Assembly (NCBI GenBank): GCA_023382335.1
Contig: JAMCPM010000007.1
Location: forward strand, 26,388 to 90,387
DNA: 64,000 nt
Reading direction: 5' to 3'
Source: Actinomycetota bacterium
GTDB taxonomy: Bacteria; Actinomycetota; Thermoleophilia; BMS3ABIN01
The stretch's first letter is position 1. Each line of letters starts with the position of its first letter. The notes under the pieces are model-generated. The model was not told where the DNA came from and made no database searches. It worked only from the letters and a program-made list of their open reading frames with translations. This document shows positions 51,713 through 60,092 of the stretch, in pieces. A program made the position numbers and the translations under genes.

Positions 51713-52468
51713 CTAACCTTTCGTGTAGAAGACGTTGGGCTTGACACCTGTCTCTGGCCTTAACACCCACACCGATTTCTCGATGTTGTGGACCCGCTGG
51801 AAGACTTCGCTTTGCGGATCCGACAGATCCCCGAAGATGCGGACCCTGGCCGGGCAGGCCGCGGCGCAGGCTGTGGTCGTTTCGCCCTGGGTCAGGCGCG
51901 TGTCGAAGCAGAAGTTGCACTTGTCGACCGCCTTGGTCTCCTCGTTGTAATACCTGGCGTTGAAGGGACAGGCCGACATGCAGGTCTTGCAGCCGATGCA
52001 TTTGTCCTTATCCACCATGACGATGCCGTTCTGTTTGTCCTTGTAAGTCGCTCCCGTGGGGCATGCCCTGGTGCAGGCCGGATTGTTGCACTGGTTGCAG
52101 AGGACCGGTATGAATTCGCGGCGCCGGTCGATGGCTTCCGGATCGACCTGCTGCAGGATCTGGGTGCGGTAACCGTAGCGGGGGACGTCATTGGTCTTGG
52201 CGCAGGCCGCCTTGCAGCGCTCACAGTCGATGCAGTTGTCCTGCCTGACGACCATGGCGTAATGCGGCTTGTAGGGATACTTGTCAGTGAACTCCTGCTG
52301 CGTGGCGAAGACCTTGTCCACGACTGAGGCGGCCGACAGCAGGGTTCCTCCGGCGAACACGCCCGTGATCGCCAGGCCCAGCTTGAGGAACGTTCGCCGC
52401 TCCATCTCGCTGGCGCTTCTCTTTTCCTGCTGTTCCGGTGATTCAGGTGTGTTGGGGGACTGTTCCAT
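51713..52468 (-). CDS. Tat-exported 4Fe-4S electron-transfer subunit (NrfC/DmsB-like)
   Basis: A 251-residue protein from the ATG at 52468 (GGGAGG upstream). A twin-arginine signal, ERRTFLKLGLAITGVFAGG, at about residues 23-41 directs the folded protein outside. Four Cys clusters follow: CIDCERCKAAC, CNQCNNPACTRACP, CIGCKTCMSACP and CNFCFDTRL...CAAACP, the ferredoxin pattern of NrfC/HybA/PsrB subunits. It relays electrons between the quinone-reactive NrfD-like protein and an outer redox partner, here probably the triheme cytochrome. No catalytic molybdopterin or NrfA subunit is present in the window. Confidence 0.93.
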   Translation of the reverse strand: MEQSPNTPESPEQQEKRSASEMERRTFLKLGLAITGVFAGGTLLSAASVVDKVFATQQEFTDKYPYKPHYAMVVRQDNCIDCERCKAACAKTNDVPRYGYRTQILQQVDPEAIDRRREFIPVLCNQCNNPACTRACPTGATYKDKQNGIVMVDKDKCIGCKTCMSACPFNARYYNEETKAVDKCNFCFDTRLTQGETTTACAAACPARVRIFGDLSDPQSEVFQRVHNIEKSVWVLRPETGVKPNVFYTKG

Positions 52469-52481
52469 TATCGTGCCTCCC

Positions 52482-53696
52482 TTAATGAGCTTCGGTTTTG
52501 TGGCCTTCAAAGACCCTTTCACCCAACAGGAAGATCAAGCCCGCCAGACCGATGCCCCCCAGGACAACCAGTATCTCGTGCGCACTCGGCGTGTAGCTCA
52601 GCAGATGTGAATACTCGGTGACGTTGAGCTCGTACTGCACCGGCACTACCTGTCCCACGACCACCAGGTCGTAGCGCATGAAGAAGATGCCGAACATCAT
52701 CATCGCCGAGGCGCTTGCCATCATGCCCAGCTGCCTGCCGCGGGACTTGATGAAGAGGACCAGCGGGATGAGCATGCCGATGCCGAGTTCCAGCACCCAG
52801 AAGTTGAATGCGTACGGCCCCTTGATCAGAGAGTCGAGCGCCATCTTCTTGGCGTCGCCGCCGGCGTAACCGATGATGAACTTCCAGATCGTGAAGAAGA
52901 GGATGATCGTGATCAGCAGGATGCCAACAGTCGTCGTCAGCTCGAGCGCGCGGCGCATCGGCGGATCCAGCTCGTTGCCGGTGACCTTGGAGCCGAGCCA
53001 GGTGAAGAGGATAATCGCCGCGGCGCCGGACATCATGGCAGAGGCGATAAAGTAGATGGGCATGAACGGTCCGTACCAGAACTCGCGTCCGTCGAGCATC
53101 CCGAAGACCGCTCCCAGGTTACTGTGGGCCGCGACACCCGAGACGACGCCGAGGAAGCCGGCGATCATCGCGATCTTATATTTCCCGGTGACCAGCAGGT
53201 AGAATTCTACGGCCATGAACATCATGTAGGCCCCGTAAAGAGTGCCCATCCACCAGATGTTCGAAGTGAGGTTGGGAGATATGACGTTATAAACGGCCAT
53301 GCGAAAGGGGTTCTCGATCTCGAAGAAAATGACGAAGAAGCCCGACATGATCGTTGCCACCGCCAGGAACACCGAGCGCTTGGCGATGGGGGTGAATGCC
53401 TTGACGCCGAACACATGGCCTATCGAGGAGACCAGGCAAAGGCCGGTCGAGGTGACGACGAAAAACACGTAGGTGGAAATGAGAATGCCCCATGGCATCT
53501 CCCTGGTGGCCCCGTAGGCCTCGAGCGATCCAATCAGTTTGGCGTGTATGCCCGCTGCTGCTCCGGCAAGAACCATGAGCGCCATCAGCGCGACTGCGAG
53601 GTAGTACATTCTGCTTTTGATCGCCTCCACCGCACCGGCGCCCGCATCGGCCAGGTTCGGTGCCTCCGCTGTTTCTACAGAAACATTATCAGCCAT
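52482..53696 (-). CDS. NrfD/PsrC-like quinone-interacting membrane subunit
   Basis: A 404-residue membrane protein from the ATG at 53696, preceded by GGAAGGAGG; the longer frame to 53813 is not supported. About ten membrane helices, with the family landmarks of NrfD/PsrC/HybB (RSVFLAVATIMSGFFVIFFE, then NPFRMAVYNVISPNLTSNIWWMG). Members exchange electrons between menaquinone and an attached 4Fe-4S subunit and may pump protons. It is the first gene of the operon NrfD-like, ferredoxin, cytochrome, small membrane protein (12-14 nt between the first three genes). Confidence 0.92.
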   Translation of the reverse strand: MADNVSVETAEAPNLADAGAGAVEAIKSRMYYLAVALMALMVLAGAAAGIHAKLIGSLEAYGATREMPWGILISTYVFFVVTSTGLCLVSSIGHVFGVKAFTPIAKRSVFLAVATIMSGFFVIFFEIENPFRMAVYNVISPNLTSNIWWMGTLYGAYMMFMAVEFYLLVTGKYKIAMIAGFLGVVSGVAAHSNLGAVFGMLDGREFWYGPFMPIYFIASAMMSGAAAIILFTWLGSKVTGNELDPPMRRALELTTTVGILLITIILFFTIWKFIIGYAGGDAKKMALDSLIKGPYAFNFWVLELGIGMLIPLVLFIKSRGRQLGMMASASAMMMFGIFFMRYDLVVVGQVVPVQYELNVTEYSHLLSYTPSAHEILVVLGGIGLAGLIFLLGERVFEGHKTEAH

Positions 53697-54264
53697 GATG
53701 CCTCCTTCCAGATAAGAACCGATTTTCCCTAGCCTGACTTTCCGCCAGCTGCCAACTATTTGTCGATATCCTACCCGGCAAAGCATCAGAAAATAATCGG
53801 GGGAAACTACCAAAAATATGAGGTAATGTCACTACCGCTTGTCGGGGTTATGTGGAAGCGCCTTACGGAAATTACCTAGTGCTCTCTAGGGTTTATCACT
53901 GAGGCGTTTGACTCGGGCATATGTCTGAGGGGTTGCACATAATTTGATAAACATGGGGTTATTCCCTGTAAATCATGGGTTTTTTACCGGCGAAAGCATG
54001 GGGTAAAGAACTCATACCGGCTGCATCGGAATAACAAAAATAGCTAATACAATCAATCAGGCCAATTTGACTATAGCTCTAAAAATCATCCTAACTGGAA
54101 AATAATAATAAATTTAGTTGACCATTATGCTAGTGTACGATGCCCATTATCAGAGCAACATAATAGATATAGAATATCAATGATAAAATGTACGAAATGT
54201 GTTAGAAACCCGCGGGGCCTAAAATACTCGTATTTCAGTACCAAAACAGGGGCAGGTTCCGTTC
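53697..54264. other. Long AT-rich intergenic region
   Basis: These 568 nt hold no convincing gene. The right part (54010-54200) is far more AT-rich than the rest of the window. The left part must hold the promoter of the NrfD operon, though no clear hexamers were seen. A TTTACC...GGTAAA dyad occurs at about 53980-54007 within repeated CATGGGG stretches (about 53953, 53977, 53998). It could be a structured RNA or operator, but it matches no riboswitch class I know. Confidence 0.45.
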
Positions 54265-54717
54265 GTGGTCTCGGTGGCGGATGCCATCGCGCAGGCCGAT
54301 CTTACCGATCTGGGCAGTCTCTCCAGCAGGAAAGCGCTGTTGCTGGAGCACGATTCAGTGATCGCGGGCGCAAACGGCAAATACGGGATCACCATAGTGG
54401 AGCTGGACACTGACGAGGGTTTCGGAATCAACCAGGATCTGGGCTTTCAGGCTGCCAGCACCCTGAAGGTCCCGATCCTGGCGGATCTGTATCAGCAGAT
54501 CGAGCAGGGGAATATCAGCCGGGAAGATCAGTTGACGTATACTCGCGACGATTATGAGGAAGGATCCGGCAGCATCCAGTACACGGACTTCGGCACTGTC
54601 TGGAGCGTCGCCGAACTGGCCCGGAAGATGATGAAAGAAAGCGACAACGCGGCAAAGACCATGCTGATCAGGCGCGCCATCGCCCTCGACGCCTGCAATT
54701 ACGAGACTATCCGCTAG
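54265..54717 (+). pseudogene. Truncated class A beta-lactamase-related serine hydrolase
   Basis: A 150-codon frame, possibly from GTG at 54265, with an in-frame stop about 40 nt upstream and no signal peptide. It keeps the first catalytic motif S-x-x-K in AASTLKVPILADLYQ and the SDN motif in MKESDNAAKTML, as in Beta-lactamase2 (PF13354) proteins. Shortly after SDN it passes into RRAIALDACNYETIR, which resembles the C-terminal helix of the family, so the section with the catalytic Glu and KTG seems to have been deleted. It is not expected to be active. It lies in a zone with other gene fragments. Confidence 0.65.
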
Positions 54718-54765
54718 TGATTGATGACACAGGCGAATGGACCGTCCGCTAAAGCACGCCGGGAT

Positions 54766-55278
54766 TTATTCTTCCGGCTCCCTGGACGCGTCGTAAAGCC
54801 GGCCGAGTTTTTTTTGACTCTCGCGCAGGGCTTCCTCGGCCTTCTTCTGCCGGGTGATGTCCTGCGTCATGTGGAAATAGATCTGTTCACCTGAAACCGA
54901 CCAGGTGCCCGTGGGATATATCGAACGCTTCAGCCACGCGCCACTTTGCTGGTCAAAATATTCGTGCTCCACCGGCTCGCCGGTCCGTACTGCTTCCTCG
55001 AGCGGGCAGCCGCCGTAAGCGCCCTCGGTGATTCCATGAACGACCTTGGGGCAATGCTCTCCCACGATCTCGTGCGGTTCGAGGTGAAGCACATCGCGCG
55101 TGGCCTTGTTGGCAAGCAGAATGCGGTGGTTCTTATCGATAAGCATCACATAGAAGGGAAGCGCGTCAAGGATTTCCAGGATTCCCGGGCCGAGAAAGCT
55201 TAGCGAGGCGCCAGTCTCAAAATCCATGCTCCAGATCAGGCGAAGATGATCAGAGATTTGTTTCTTCTTGGTGTTCAT
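54766..55278 (-). CDS. PAS-domain protein
   Basis: A 170-residue protein from the ATG at 55278. After about 30 residues comes one PAS domain (ILDALPFYVMLIDKNHRILL through VGEHCPKVVHG, GCPLEEAVRTGEPV, to YFHMTQDITRQKKAEEAL), ending in a short coiled-coil start (EEALRESQKKLGRLYDA). Such sequences usually continue into a histidine kinase, but here a stop follows. It is therefore either a stand-alone sensor or the N-terminal remainder of a kinase. The conserved Cys and His (HCPKVVHG, GCPLEE) occur in a PAS subgroup that may bind metal or sense redox. Confidence 0.78.
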   Translation of the reverse strand: MNTKKKQISDHLRLIWSMDFETGASLSFLGPGILEILDALPFYVMLIDKNHRILLANKATRDVLHLEPHEIVGEHCPKVVHGITEGAYGGCPLEEAVRTGEPVEHEYFDQQSGAWLKRSIYPTGTWSVSGEQIYFHMTQDITRQKKAEEALRESQKKLGRLYDASREPEE

Positions 55279-55412
55279 GTCGTCTCCAGGAGTTTGGATT
55301 AACACGACAAACTCTGACTATAATAGCAAGACCACTAACATTAGCAAGGCTTTTGGTGATGGAATATAGTAACCAGGAAATAGGTTCGCAAGAGAGGAAT
55401 GGAGGATGCAAG

Positions 55413-55982
55413 ATGAATGACAAACCAATAGCCGCCGGCAAGAGCAGCTTCGAAGTCGTGGATTCCGCAGCCGTGCTGGCCGAGCTGGAGCTGGATCAGG
55501 GCCCGGTGATGGCCGACATCGCCTGCGGCATCGGCAATTATTCCCTCGCGGCAGCAAGAAAAATGGCGCCGGGAGGCAAAATCCACGCATTTGACCTCTG
55601 GCGGGAGGGCATCGAAGAGCTGAACCGGCGCATTGTTGCCGAAGGAGTCACCAACCTGACCGCTGCCGTGGCCGACGCCTCCAAACACATTCCCCTCGCG
55701 GATGACAGCGTTGATGTCTGCCTGATTGCCACAGCGCTTCACGACCTGATCGAGGATCACACGGGGGAAGGAGCTGTTCGGGAGATCGCCCGGGTGCTCA
55801 AACCCGGCGGCAGACTGGTGATAGTGGAGTTCAAAAAGGTCGAGGGCTCGCCAGGCCCGCCCCTTCATATCCGGCTCTCTCCCGGGCAGCTGGATGAATT
55901 CGTCGAGCCCTTCGGTTTTGAGAAACAGCACACGACCGATGCCGGTCCTCACACTTATCTGACGAAATATCGCCTGCATTAG
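55413..55982 (+). CDS. Class I SAM-dependent methyltransferase (UbiE-like)
   Basis: A 189-residue protein from the ATG at 55413, with GGAGG 8 nt before; the frame is open to 55353. The SAM-binding motif I is MADIACGIGNYSLAAA, followed by IHAFDLWREGIEELNRR and the post-motif EIARVLKPGGRLVIVEFKKVEG. It is a UbiE/COQ5-like methyltransferase; the acceptor is unknown, and menaquinone methylation is one option but the sequence is short for it. There is no signal peptide. It stands alone and is divergent from the PAS gene. Confidence 0.88.
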   Translation: MNDKPIAAGKSSFEVVDSAAVLAELELDQGPVMADIACGIGNYSLAAARKMAPGGKIHAFDLWREGIEELNRRIVAEGVTNLTAAVADASKHIPLADDSVDVCLIATALHDLIEDHTGEGAVREIARVLKPGGRLVIVEFKKVEGSPGPPLHIRLSPGQLDEFVEPFGFEKQHTTDAGPHTYLTKYRLH

Positions 55983-55988
55983 CGGGGC

Positions 55989-56252
55989 TTATAGCCTAGC
56001 CGATCTTTCCGCATCCCAGCAGGCGCACACCACCAGGTCATCGCTCCCGACGAGCACGACCTCGGCGTAAGTCACATGGATCGTTTCAACCGCGTGCCTT
56101 GTGACCAGTTTGAGGATTGTGTCGAAATCGGTGCTGGTGTCCGCAAGCTGCCGCGACAGGTCGTATAACGCAGAGAGCTCTTCACGGCGCGGCATCTCCT
56201 GGCTGCTGGTTTCGGAAAGTTCCTGTTGGGAATCCTCTAGAGCCGAAAGCAT
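55989..56252 (-). pseudogene. GAF-domain sensor fragment
   Basis: An 87-residue frame that starts with a charged helix (QQELSETSSQEMPRREELSALYDLSRQLADT) and the first third of a GAF domain (DFDTILKLVTRHAVETIHVTYAEVVLVGSDD), then stops. Complete GAF domains need about 150 residues. The most likely reading is the 5' remainder of a sensor kinase or diguanylate-cyclase-type gene. It converges with the methyltransferase gene, whose end lies 7 nt away. Confidence 0.5.
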
Positions 56253-56282
56253 TTTGTTGATGCCACCCCCGAGCTGTGATAG

Positions 56283-56486
56283 CTAGTCATCCCCCTCTTC
56301 AGAGACTTCGGCCGGGGTATTCCCGGCAAGGCCATAAGCCTTGGCATAGACTGGCTGGGCGCTCACCGTCCGCTGCACGTCGGAGCGGGTCTCTTCTTCC
56401 TCGAGGTCGGTGAACCCTCCCAGCAGGGTCGTGGACGAAGCGACGAGCAGCGCCAGGAGCAGGGCGATAAAGGACTCATCTCCCAA
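56283..56486 (-). CDS. Possible small exported peptide
   Basis: A 67-codon frame from a TTG at 56486 without clear ribosome binding site. It has a hydrophobic segment (FIALLLALLVASSTTLLGGF) and an acidic, Thr/Ser-rich tail ending EEGDD. It resembles a short anchored or secreted peptide but no family was recognised. The frame continues upstream to 56582, overlapping the copper ATPase gene on the other strand, which is unlikely to be coding. Confidence 0.3.
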   Translation of the reverse strand: MGDESFIALLLALLVASSTTLLGGFTDLEEEETRSDVQRTVSAQPVYAKAYGLAGNTPAEVSEEGDD

Positions 56487-56544
56487 ATTCGTGAATGAGT
56501 AACAGGTTTGAGAGAAGATGATGGAGGAGAGGTCTGCAACATCC

Positions 56545-58569
56545 ATGGATATGAACGACCACAACGGGCACAATGAGCACACCGGCCATGGCGCTCACGG
56601 TGGCCATCATGGCGGCATGATCGCCGACTTCCGCAAACGCTTCTGGGTCTCGCTGGGCCTGACGGCGCCGGTTCTGGTGCTGTCGCCTTCCTTCCGGGGC
56701 CTGTTCGGCCTGGAAGATTCCCTGGTGTTCTCCGGAGACAGCTATCTGTTGCTGGCGCTCGCCACGTTTGTATATTTTTACGGCGGCTATCCCTTCCTCA
56801 GCGGTTTTTTCAGCGAAGTGAAGTCGGGCAGGCCCGGCATGATGACACTGATCGCCGTGGCGATCACGGTCGCCTACGTCTATAGCGCCGCTGTTGTGCT
56901 CGGTCTTTCGGGAATGATCTTTTTCTGGGAGCTGGTGACGCTGATCGACATCATGCTCCTCGGGCACTGGATCGAGATGCGATCGGTGATGGGCGCGTCC
57001 AGAGCCCTGGAAGAGCTGGCAAAGCTGATGCCAGCCGATGCTCACAGACTGGCCGCCGACGGTTCCGTGGCTGACGTGCCACTTGACGAACTAATCATAA
57101 ATGACAGGGTTCTGGTTCGCCCCGGTGAGAAGATGCCGGTCGACGGCATCGTGGTCGAAGGCGAAACTTCAGCCAATGAAGCCATGCTTACCGGTGAATC
57201 GAAGCCGGTAGACAAGAAACCGGGCCTTGAGGTGATCGGCGGCTCGATCAATGGCGAGGGCTCGGTAACGGTCGAGGTCAGGAAACTCGGCAGCGATTCT
57301 TTCCTCTCGCAGGTCATCGAACTGGTGCGCCAGGCGCAGGAGAGCAAATCGCGGACGCAGGACCTGGCCAACCGCGCCGCGCTCTGGCTGACGATCGTGG
57401 CCCTGTCCGGCGGCGCCGTGACCATGGCCGCCTGGATGTTGTTCTCGGGCCAGGGATTTGCTTTCGCGCTCGAGCGCACGGTCACGGTCATGGTCATAAC
57501 CTGCCCTCACGCACTCGGGCTTGCGGTTCCTCTGGTTGTCGCCGTCTCCACCGCGCTGGCGGCGCAAAGCGGTCTGCTGATACGCAACCGCATGGCCTTT
57601 GAAAGGGCCAGGGACACACAGGCTGTGGTCTTTGACAAGACGGGCACGCTCACGGAAGGCAAGTTCGGCGTGACCGACATCCTGCGGCTGGGCGGAGACC
57701 TGCCCGAAGGCGAGCTCCTGACCTATGCGGCTTCACTGGAATCGCGCTCGGAACATCCGATCGCCCGGGGTGTAGCGGCTTCGGCAACCAGTATCCACGA
57801 TGCTGAAGGCTTCAGGGCCATTCCCGGGAAGGGTGCCGAGGCGGTCGTGAAAGGGCGCCAGGTCAAGGTCGTCAGCCCCGGCTATCTGCGCGAACAGGGA
57901 ATGGGCGGCGACGGCCAGGGAGGCGATGACCCCAGGATCGCCTCCCTGGCCGCCCAGGGCAAGACAGTTGTATTCGTCGTTCTCGATGGCGAGGTCGCGG
58001 GGGCGATCGCGCTGGCGGATATCATCAGGCCGGAGTCGCGCCAGGCAGTCGCCAGGCTCAAGGAAATGGGGATCCGCTGCATGATGCTCACCGGCGACAA
58101 CGAGCAGGTGGCGGCCTGGGTGGCGGCGGAGACCGGACTGGATGAATATTTCGCCGGGGTTCTGCCCCAGCACAAGGCGGCGAGGGTCAAGGAGATCCAG
58201 GCAAGAGGCCTGGTTGTGGCAATGACCGGCGATGGTGTCAACGACGCGCCCGCCCTGGTACAGGCCGACGTCGGCATCGCCATCGGCGCCGGCACCGACG
58301 TTGCCATCGAGGCGGCCGATATCATCCTGGTCAAGAGCGATCCGCGAGACCTCATCGCCATGATGGACCTGACCAGGTCGACTTATAGAAAAATGGTGCA
58401 GAACCTCGCCTGGGCGACCGGCTACAACGCCTTTGCCATACCGCTTGCCGCCGGTGTGCTCTACCCGTTGGGGATACTCCTGAGCCCGGCGGTGGGCGCG
58501 GCGCTGATGTCGGTCAGCACCGTCATCGTCGCCATCAACGCCCGGCTGCTCAAAACCGCCAGGTCATGA
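56545..58569 (+). CDS. copB: CopB-type copper-translocating P1B ATPase
   Basis: A 674-residue P1B ATPase. The ATG at 56545 is 12 nt after GGAGGAGAGG; an ATG at 56518 lies before that site. The N-terminus is His-rich (HNGHNEHTGHGAHGGHHGG) in place of an HMA domain, and the membrane motif is CPH (ITCPHALGLAVPL), which together define the CopB group exporting Cu(I), Cu(II) or Ag(I). The core motifs are intact: LTGESKPVD, DKTGTLTEG, SEHPIARG, TGDN and GDGVNDAPAL. It removes copper from the cytosol and may supply the secreted multicopper oxidases encoded in the same window. Confidence 0.94.
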   Translation: MDMNDHNGHNEHTGHGAHGGHHGGMIADFRKRFWVSLGLTAPVLVLSPSFRGLFGLEDSLVFSGDSYLLLALATFVYFYGGYPFLSGFFSEVKSGRPGMMTLIAVAITVAYVYSAAVVLGLSGMIFFWELVTLIDIMLLGHWIEMRSVMGASRALEELAKLMPADAHRLAADGSVADVPLDELIINDRVLVRPGEKMPVDGIVVEGETSANEAMLTGESKPVDKKPGLEVIGGSINGEGSVTVEVRKLGSDSFLSQVIELVRQAQESKSRTQDLANRAALWLTIVALSGGAVTMAAWMLFSGQGFAFALERTVTVMVITCPHALGLAVPLVVAVSTALAAQSGLLIRNRMAFERARDTQAVVFDKTGTLTEGKFGVTDILRLGGDLPEGELLTYAASLESRSEHPIARGVAASATSIHDAEGFRAIPGKGAEAVVKGRQVKVVSPGYLREQGMGGDGQGGDDPRIASLAAQGKTVVFVVLDGEVAGAIALADIIRPESRQAVARLKEMGIRCMMLTGDNEQVAAWVAAETGLDEYFAGVLPQHKAARVKEIQARGLVVAMTGDGVNDAPALVQADVGIAIGAGTDVAIEAADIILVKSDPRDLIAMMDLTRSTYRKMVQNLAWATGYNAFAIPLAAGVLYPLGILLSPAVGAALMSVSTVIVAINARLLKTARS

Positions 58570-58632
58570 CGGCCGGCATCGGCATCCAGTCATGATGGCG
58601 GGATCACCCACGGCCGCGCCGGCGGGAAACCT

Positions 58633-59103
58633 ATGGTAACCAGCGCCGGCATATTGATGTACCGCCTGCGTGAAGGAATCCTCGAGTTGCTCCTGGTTCA
58701 TCCCGGAGGGCCTTTCTGGGCAAAAAAAGACGCCGGAGCCTGGTCCATTCCCAAGGGCGAATACGTTGCTGGGGAAGATCCCCTGATCGCGGCCCGCCGC
58801 GAATTCCGGGAAGAAACCGGCTTTGAAGCCGTCGGCGAGTTCATCGAGCTCACTCCCCTGAAGCAGCGCAGCGGCAAGGTCGTGGCCTGCTGGGCCCTCG
58901 AGGGCGACCTCGACGCCGGCGCCATCAGCAGCAACACTTTCGAGCTCGAGTGGCCGCCGCATTCGGGCAGGAAGGTCTCCTTCCCCGAGATCGACCGGGC
59001 CGGGTGGTTCGGCGTCGATGCGGCGAAGGAAAAAATACTGCCGGGCCAGGCGGGATTCATCACCGAGTTGTACGGCCGCCTGAAGGGCGCGGGACGGGAT
59101 TGA
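58633..59103 (+). CDS. Nudix hydrolase
   Basis: A 156-residue protein. The Nudix box G-x5-E-x7-REUXEEXGU is complete (GEYVAGEDPLIAARREFREE then TGF). The flanking SAGILMYRLREGILELLLVHPGGPFW and WSIPKGE segments resemble a subgroup acting on dinucleoside polyphosphates or similar nucleoside diphosphate derivatives. The substrate is not deducible. It follows the copper ATPase by 63 nt on the same strand, but a shared role is not evident. Confidence 0.92.
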   Translation: MVTSAGILMYRLREGILELLLVHPGGPFWAKKDAGAWSIPKGEYVAGEDPLIAARREFREETGFEAVGEFIELTPLKQRSGKVVACWALEGDLDAGAISSNTFELEWPPHSGRKVSFPEIDRAGWFGVDAAKEKILPGQAGFITELYGRLKGAGRD

Positions 59104-59169
59104 CTTCGCGCCGGCAGGCGCCGCGGGGCGTGATTGACTTCCCGGATAAACGGATATAATCCCGGCACC

Positions 59170-59835
59170 ATGACTCTTTCCTCTGGCATGATCCGTGTGC
59201 TGTTAATGGCCCTGGCCGGCGCCCTGGTCGTGCTGCCCGTCTCCTGCGGGCAGACAGCCATCCAGCTGGACGGCGTCGAGATCAGAAATTATCAGGGCCA
59301 GGACCTCTCCTCGGTTGCCACCGATTTCCGTGAGAACTCGATCAAGGGCCCGCAGTACATAGACAGGGACAGCTACCGGCTTGAGATCGGCGGCCTGGTC
59401 GACAACCACGAATCGCTCACATACGACCAGGTGCTGAACCGCCAGCACTATTCGAAAGTCTCGGAACTGCAGTGCGTTGAGGGCTGGAGCGTGAACATCC
59501 TCTGGGAAGGCGTCCTTGTCCGCGACCTCATCCGCGATGCGGGCGCACGGCCCGAGGCCAACACGGTGATATTGCGCGCCGTCGACGGGTACTCGACTTC
59601 CTTCCCGCTTTCCTTTTTCTATGACAGGGACATCATCATGGCCAGCCGCATGAACGATGTCACGATACCGCCGGAGCGTGGGTTCCCCTTCATGCTGGTC
59701 GCTGAGGACAAATGGGGCTACAAATGGATCAAGTGGATAACCAGCATAGAGCTCTCGAACGACCCCAACTTCAAGGGATACTGGGAGCAGAGAGGTTATA
59801 ACCAGAACGGGGATGTCACCGGGCCCAAGTACTAG
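59170..59835 (+). CDS. YedY/sulfite-oxidase-like molybdopterin-binding lipoprotein
   Basis: A 221-residue protein from the ATG at 59170. The signal sequence ends LPVSC, an acceptable lipobox. The Mo-cofactor domain follows (YRLEIGGLVDNHESLTYDQV), with the Mo-ligating Cys in LQCVEGWSVNILWEGV and the C-terminal VAEDKWGYKWIKWITSIEL motif. It is a compact single-domain molybdoenzyme like bacterial MsrP/YedY. It is Sec/lipoprotein-type, which is odd since such enzymes usually use Tat. A short cytochrome b gene lies next to it on the other strand and could be its membrane partner. The substrate is unknown. Confidence 0.87.
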   Translation: MTLSSGMIRVLLMALAGALVVLPVSCGQTAIQLDGVEIRNYQGQDLSSVATDFRENSIKGPQYIDRDSYRLEIGGLVDNHESLTYDQVLNRQHYSKVSELQCVEGWSVNILWEGVLVRDLIRDAGARPEANTVILRAVDGYSTSFPLSFFYDRDIIMASRMNDVTIPPERGFPFMLVAEDKWGYKWIKWITSIELSNDPNFKGYWEQRGYNQNGDVTGPKY

Positions 59836-59841
59836 GCGCTG

Positions 59842-60030
59842 TCATTCATCCTTCATGAACAGGCTCAGGTATGTGTGTACGAGCAGCAGCGCTATAAACG
59901 GGAAATGAAGATTGTCGTGGATCTGGTTGGCCTGGGCCTTGCCCAGCAGGCCCAGGGTCAACGGCTCGATCTGCCGCCAATATATTATCCCCAGGCCCGT
60001 GAGCAGGTAGAAGACCAGGTACACGACCAT
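59842..60030 (-). CDS. Short cytochrome b561-like membrane protein
   Basis: Only 62 residues follow the first ATG (60030), but the frame is open and protein-like upstream to at least 60100 (NPKRSTRKKVKKAFHWIM), with no ATG, GTG or TTG that I can find. A GGAGG lies at about 60083-60088. Taken together the protein would have a basic start, then HW at the first helix and two helices (VVYLVFYLLTGLGIIYW and FPFIALLLVHTYLSLFM) with HDNLH between, a pattern of the N-terminal half of b-type cytochromes. Full-length relatives have four helices. It may use a rare start codon or be a truncated gene. Confidence 0.5.
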   Translation of the reverse strand: MVVYLVFYLLTGLGIIYWRQIEPLTLGLLGKAQANQIHDNLHFPFIALLLVHTYLSLFMKDE

Positions 60031-60092
60031 GATCCAGTGAAAGGCCTTCTTTACCTTCTTGCGCGTCGACCTTTTCGGGTTTTCCTCCGTGG

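Noticed and set aside
53930..54035. Possible cyclic-di-GMP riboswitch because of CGAAAG and GGGTAAAGA
   Set aside because: The conserved AAACC and GACGCAAAGCC blocks and the tetraloop-receptor pairing are missing. It is left as an unexplained dyad.
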